A stretch of 5,874 bases of DNA, from positions 1 through 5,874 of the forward strand of contig CANRHW010000102.1 in NCBI GenBank assembly GCA_947630525.1, written 5' to 3'. Below, one piece after another: positions 5,635-5,874 of this stretch. Origin of the DNA: an uncultured Clostridia bacterium. GTDB lineage: Bacteria > Bacillota > Clostridia > UMGS1883. The stretch's first letter is position 1. Each line of letters starts with the position of its first letter. The position numbers and the translations under genes are program-made. The notes under the pieces are model-generated. The model did not search any database. It was not told where the DNA came from and worked only from the letters and a program-made list of their open reading frames with translations.

Positions 5635-5672
5635 ACAAAATCGGCTTCGCCGTTTTGCGGGGACCCCATTTT
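5631..5672 (+). terminator. CCCC/GGGG stem-loop, possible pnp terminator
   Basis: CCCC (5631-5634) pairs with GGGG (5659-5662), CAAAA (5636-5640) with TTTTG (5653-5657), and CGGC (5642-5645) with GCCG (5649-5652) around loop TTC. A weak ATTTT follows (5668-5672). GGACC (5661-5665) can instead pair with GGTCC (5673-5677), which would compete for the GG of the main stem. It is the first stable hairpin after the large element and may end the pnp mRNA. Confidence 0.45.
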
Positions 5673-5745
5673 GGTCCAGAGACTTAATTTAAGGCAAATT
5701 TATGTATTGAAAAATTAAGCAATAAACAAAATAATAAATTAATGT

Positions 5746-5781
5746 AGAAAATTCGCCCTTACGGACGAATTTTCTCATTTT
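5746..5781. terminator. AT-rich inverted repeat, possible bidirectional terminator
   Basis: AGAAAATTCG (5746-5755) pairs perfectly with CGAATTTTCT (5766-5775). Inside, CC/GG pairs around loop TTAC after a single mismatch. TTTT follows at 5778-5781. A/T pairs make up most of the lower stem, so it could act on either strand, but the T-tract is short. Confidence 0.45.
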
Positions 5782-5818
5782 ATGCCCTTGAACTACGAAC
5801 GAAAATCACCACTCGGCG

Positions 5819-5856
5819 GCGTCGGGGCAAAGCCCGTCTTTGCTCCGACGCTTTTT
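5819..5856 (+). terminator. Intrinsic terminator
   Basis: GCGTCGGGGCAAAG (5819-5832) pairs with CTTTGCTCCGACGC (5838-5851): 14 bp with one G-U, loop CCCGT, followed at once by TTTTT (5852-5856). This is the best intrinsic terminator in the window, and its T-run places it on the plus strand. The T-run itself can also pair with AAAAAG (5863-5868), forming a second hairpin. Confidence 0.8.
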
Positions 5857-5874
5857 CCTAAGAAAAAGGTCATC

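Larger units (their letters stand above)
5522..5874. other. 353-nt gene-free tail with serial hairpins
   Basis: No convincing coding sequence is visible on either strand here. The region moves from a structured GC/AT-mixed element (5527-5677), through a strongly AT-rich stretch (5680-5753), to a GC-rich terminator at the end. In the AT-rich part CTTAATTT (5683-5690) and AAATTAAG (5712-5719) form an 8-bp inverted repeat. TTGAAA (5707-5712) and AATAAT (5730-5735), 17 bp apart, could be a weak plus-strand promoter, but such matches are easy to find by chance in AT-rich DNA. Confidence 0.7.

Noticed and set aside
5707..5735. Plus-strand promoter TTGAAA-17-AATAAT after pnp
   Set aside because: Both boxes have one mismatch but lie in a strongly AT-rich stretch where such pairs are expected by chance, and no gene follows before the terminator.

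Overview
The window looks like a chromosomal piece of a Gram-positive Bacillota, most likely an anaerobic Clostridia of the gut or rumen type. This rests on the combination of a GH5 cellulase tail, a lipoteichoic-acid-synthase-type membrane sulfatase, strong AGGAGG Shine-Dalgarno sites, TTGACA/TATAAT promoters, and GC-rich genes separated by AT-rich, hairpin-rich gaps. Genus cannot be set from this sequence alone. All five protein genes lie on the plus strand.

Layout. (1) Positions 1-174 hold the C-terminal end of a GH5 endoglucanase; its catalytic part lies before the window. (2) An AT-rich gap carries a near-consensus sigma-A promoter (255-283) that drives a small zinc-ribbon membrane protein (304-546), which ends just before a hairpin. 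(3) A large LTA-synthase family gene (632-2731) starts at a TTG codon. Its product has five membrane helices, an extracellular sulfatase-fold catalytic domain, a TIG-like C-terminal domain and an acidic tail. Just past its stop codon, a 9-bp tandem repeat continues in frame as an RGG-type peptide. (4) The classic rpsO-pnp pair follows: a strong promoter (2804-2832), a leader of about 90 nt with two competing folds, ribosomal protein S15 (2929-3192), a GC-rich hairpin without a good U-tract, a 113-nt imperfect inverted repeat, and polynucleotide phosphorylase (3440-5521). (5) The last 353 bases hold no convincing gene. They contain a series of hairpins: a roughly 108-nt structured element with competing repeats, a CCCC/GGGG stem-loop, two AT-rich inverted repeats, and a textbook intrinsic terminator at 5819-5856.

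How it works together. rpsO-pnp is a conserved translation and RNA-turnover pair. In Escherichia coli both proteins feed back on their own mRNAs, S15 through the rpsO leader and PNPase through an RNase III-cut hairpin in the pnp leader; in Streptomyces the rpsO-pnp intergenic hairpin is an RNase III target. Both kinds of RNA structure have visible counterparts here, but their sequences are not ones I recognise. The zinc-ribbon and LTA-synthase genes are cell-envelope genes with no visible functional link to rpsO-pnp. I see no phage, transposase, CRISPR, toxin-antitoxin or biosynthetic genes. The material of interest is in the non-coding RNA structures.
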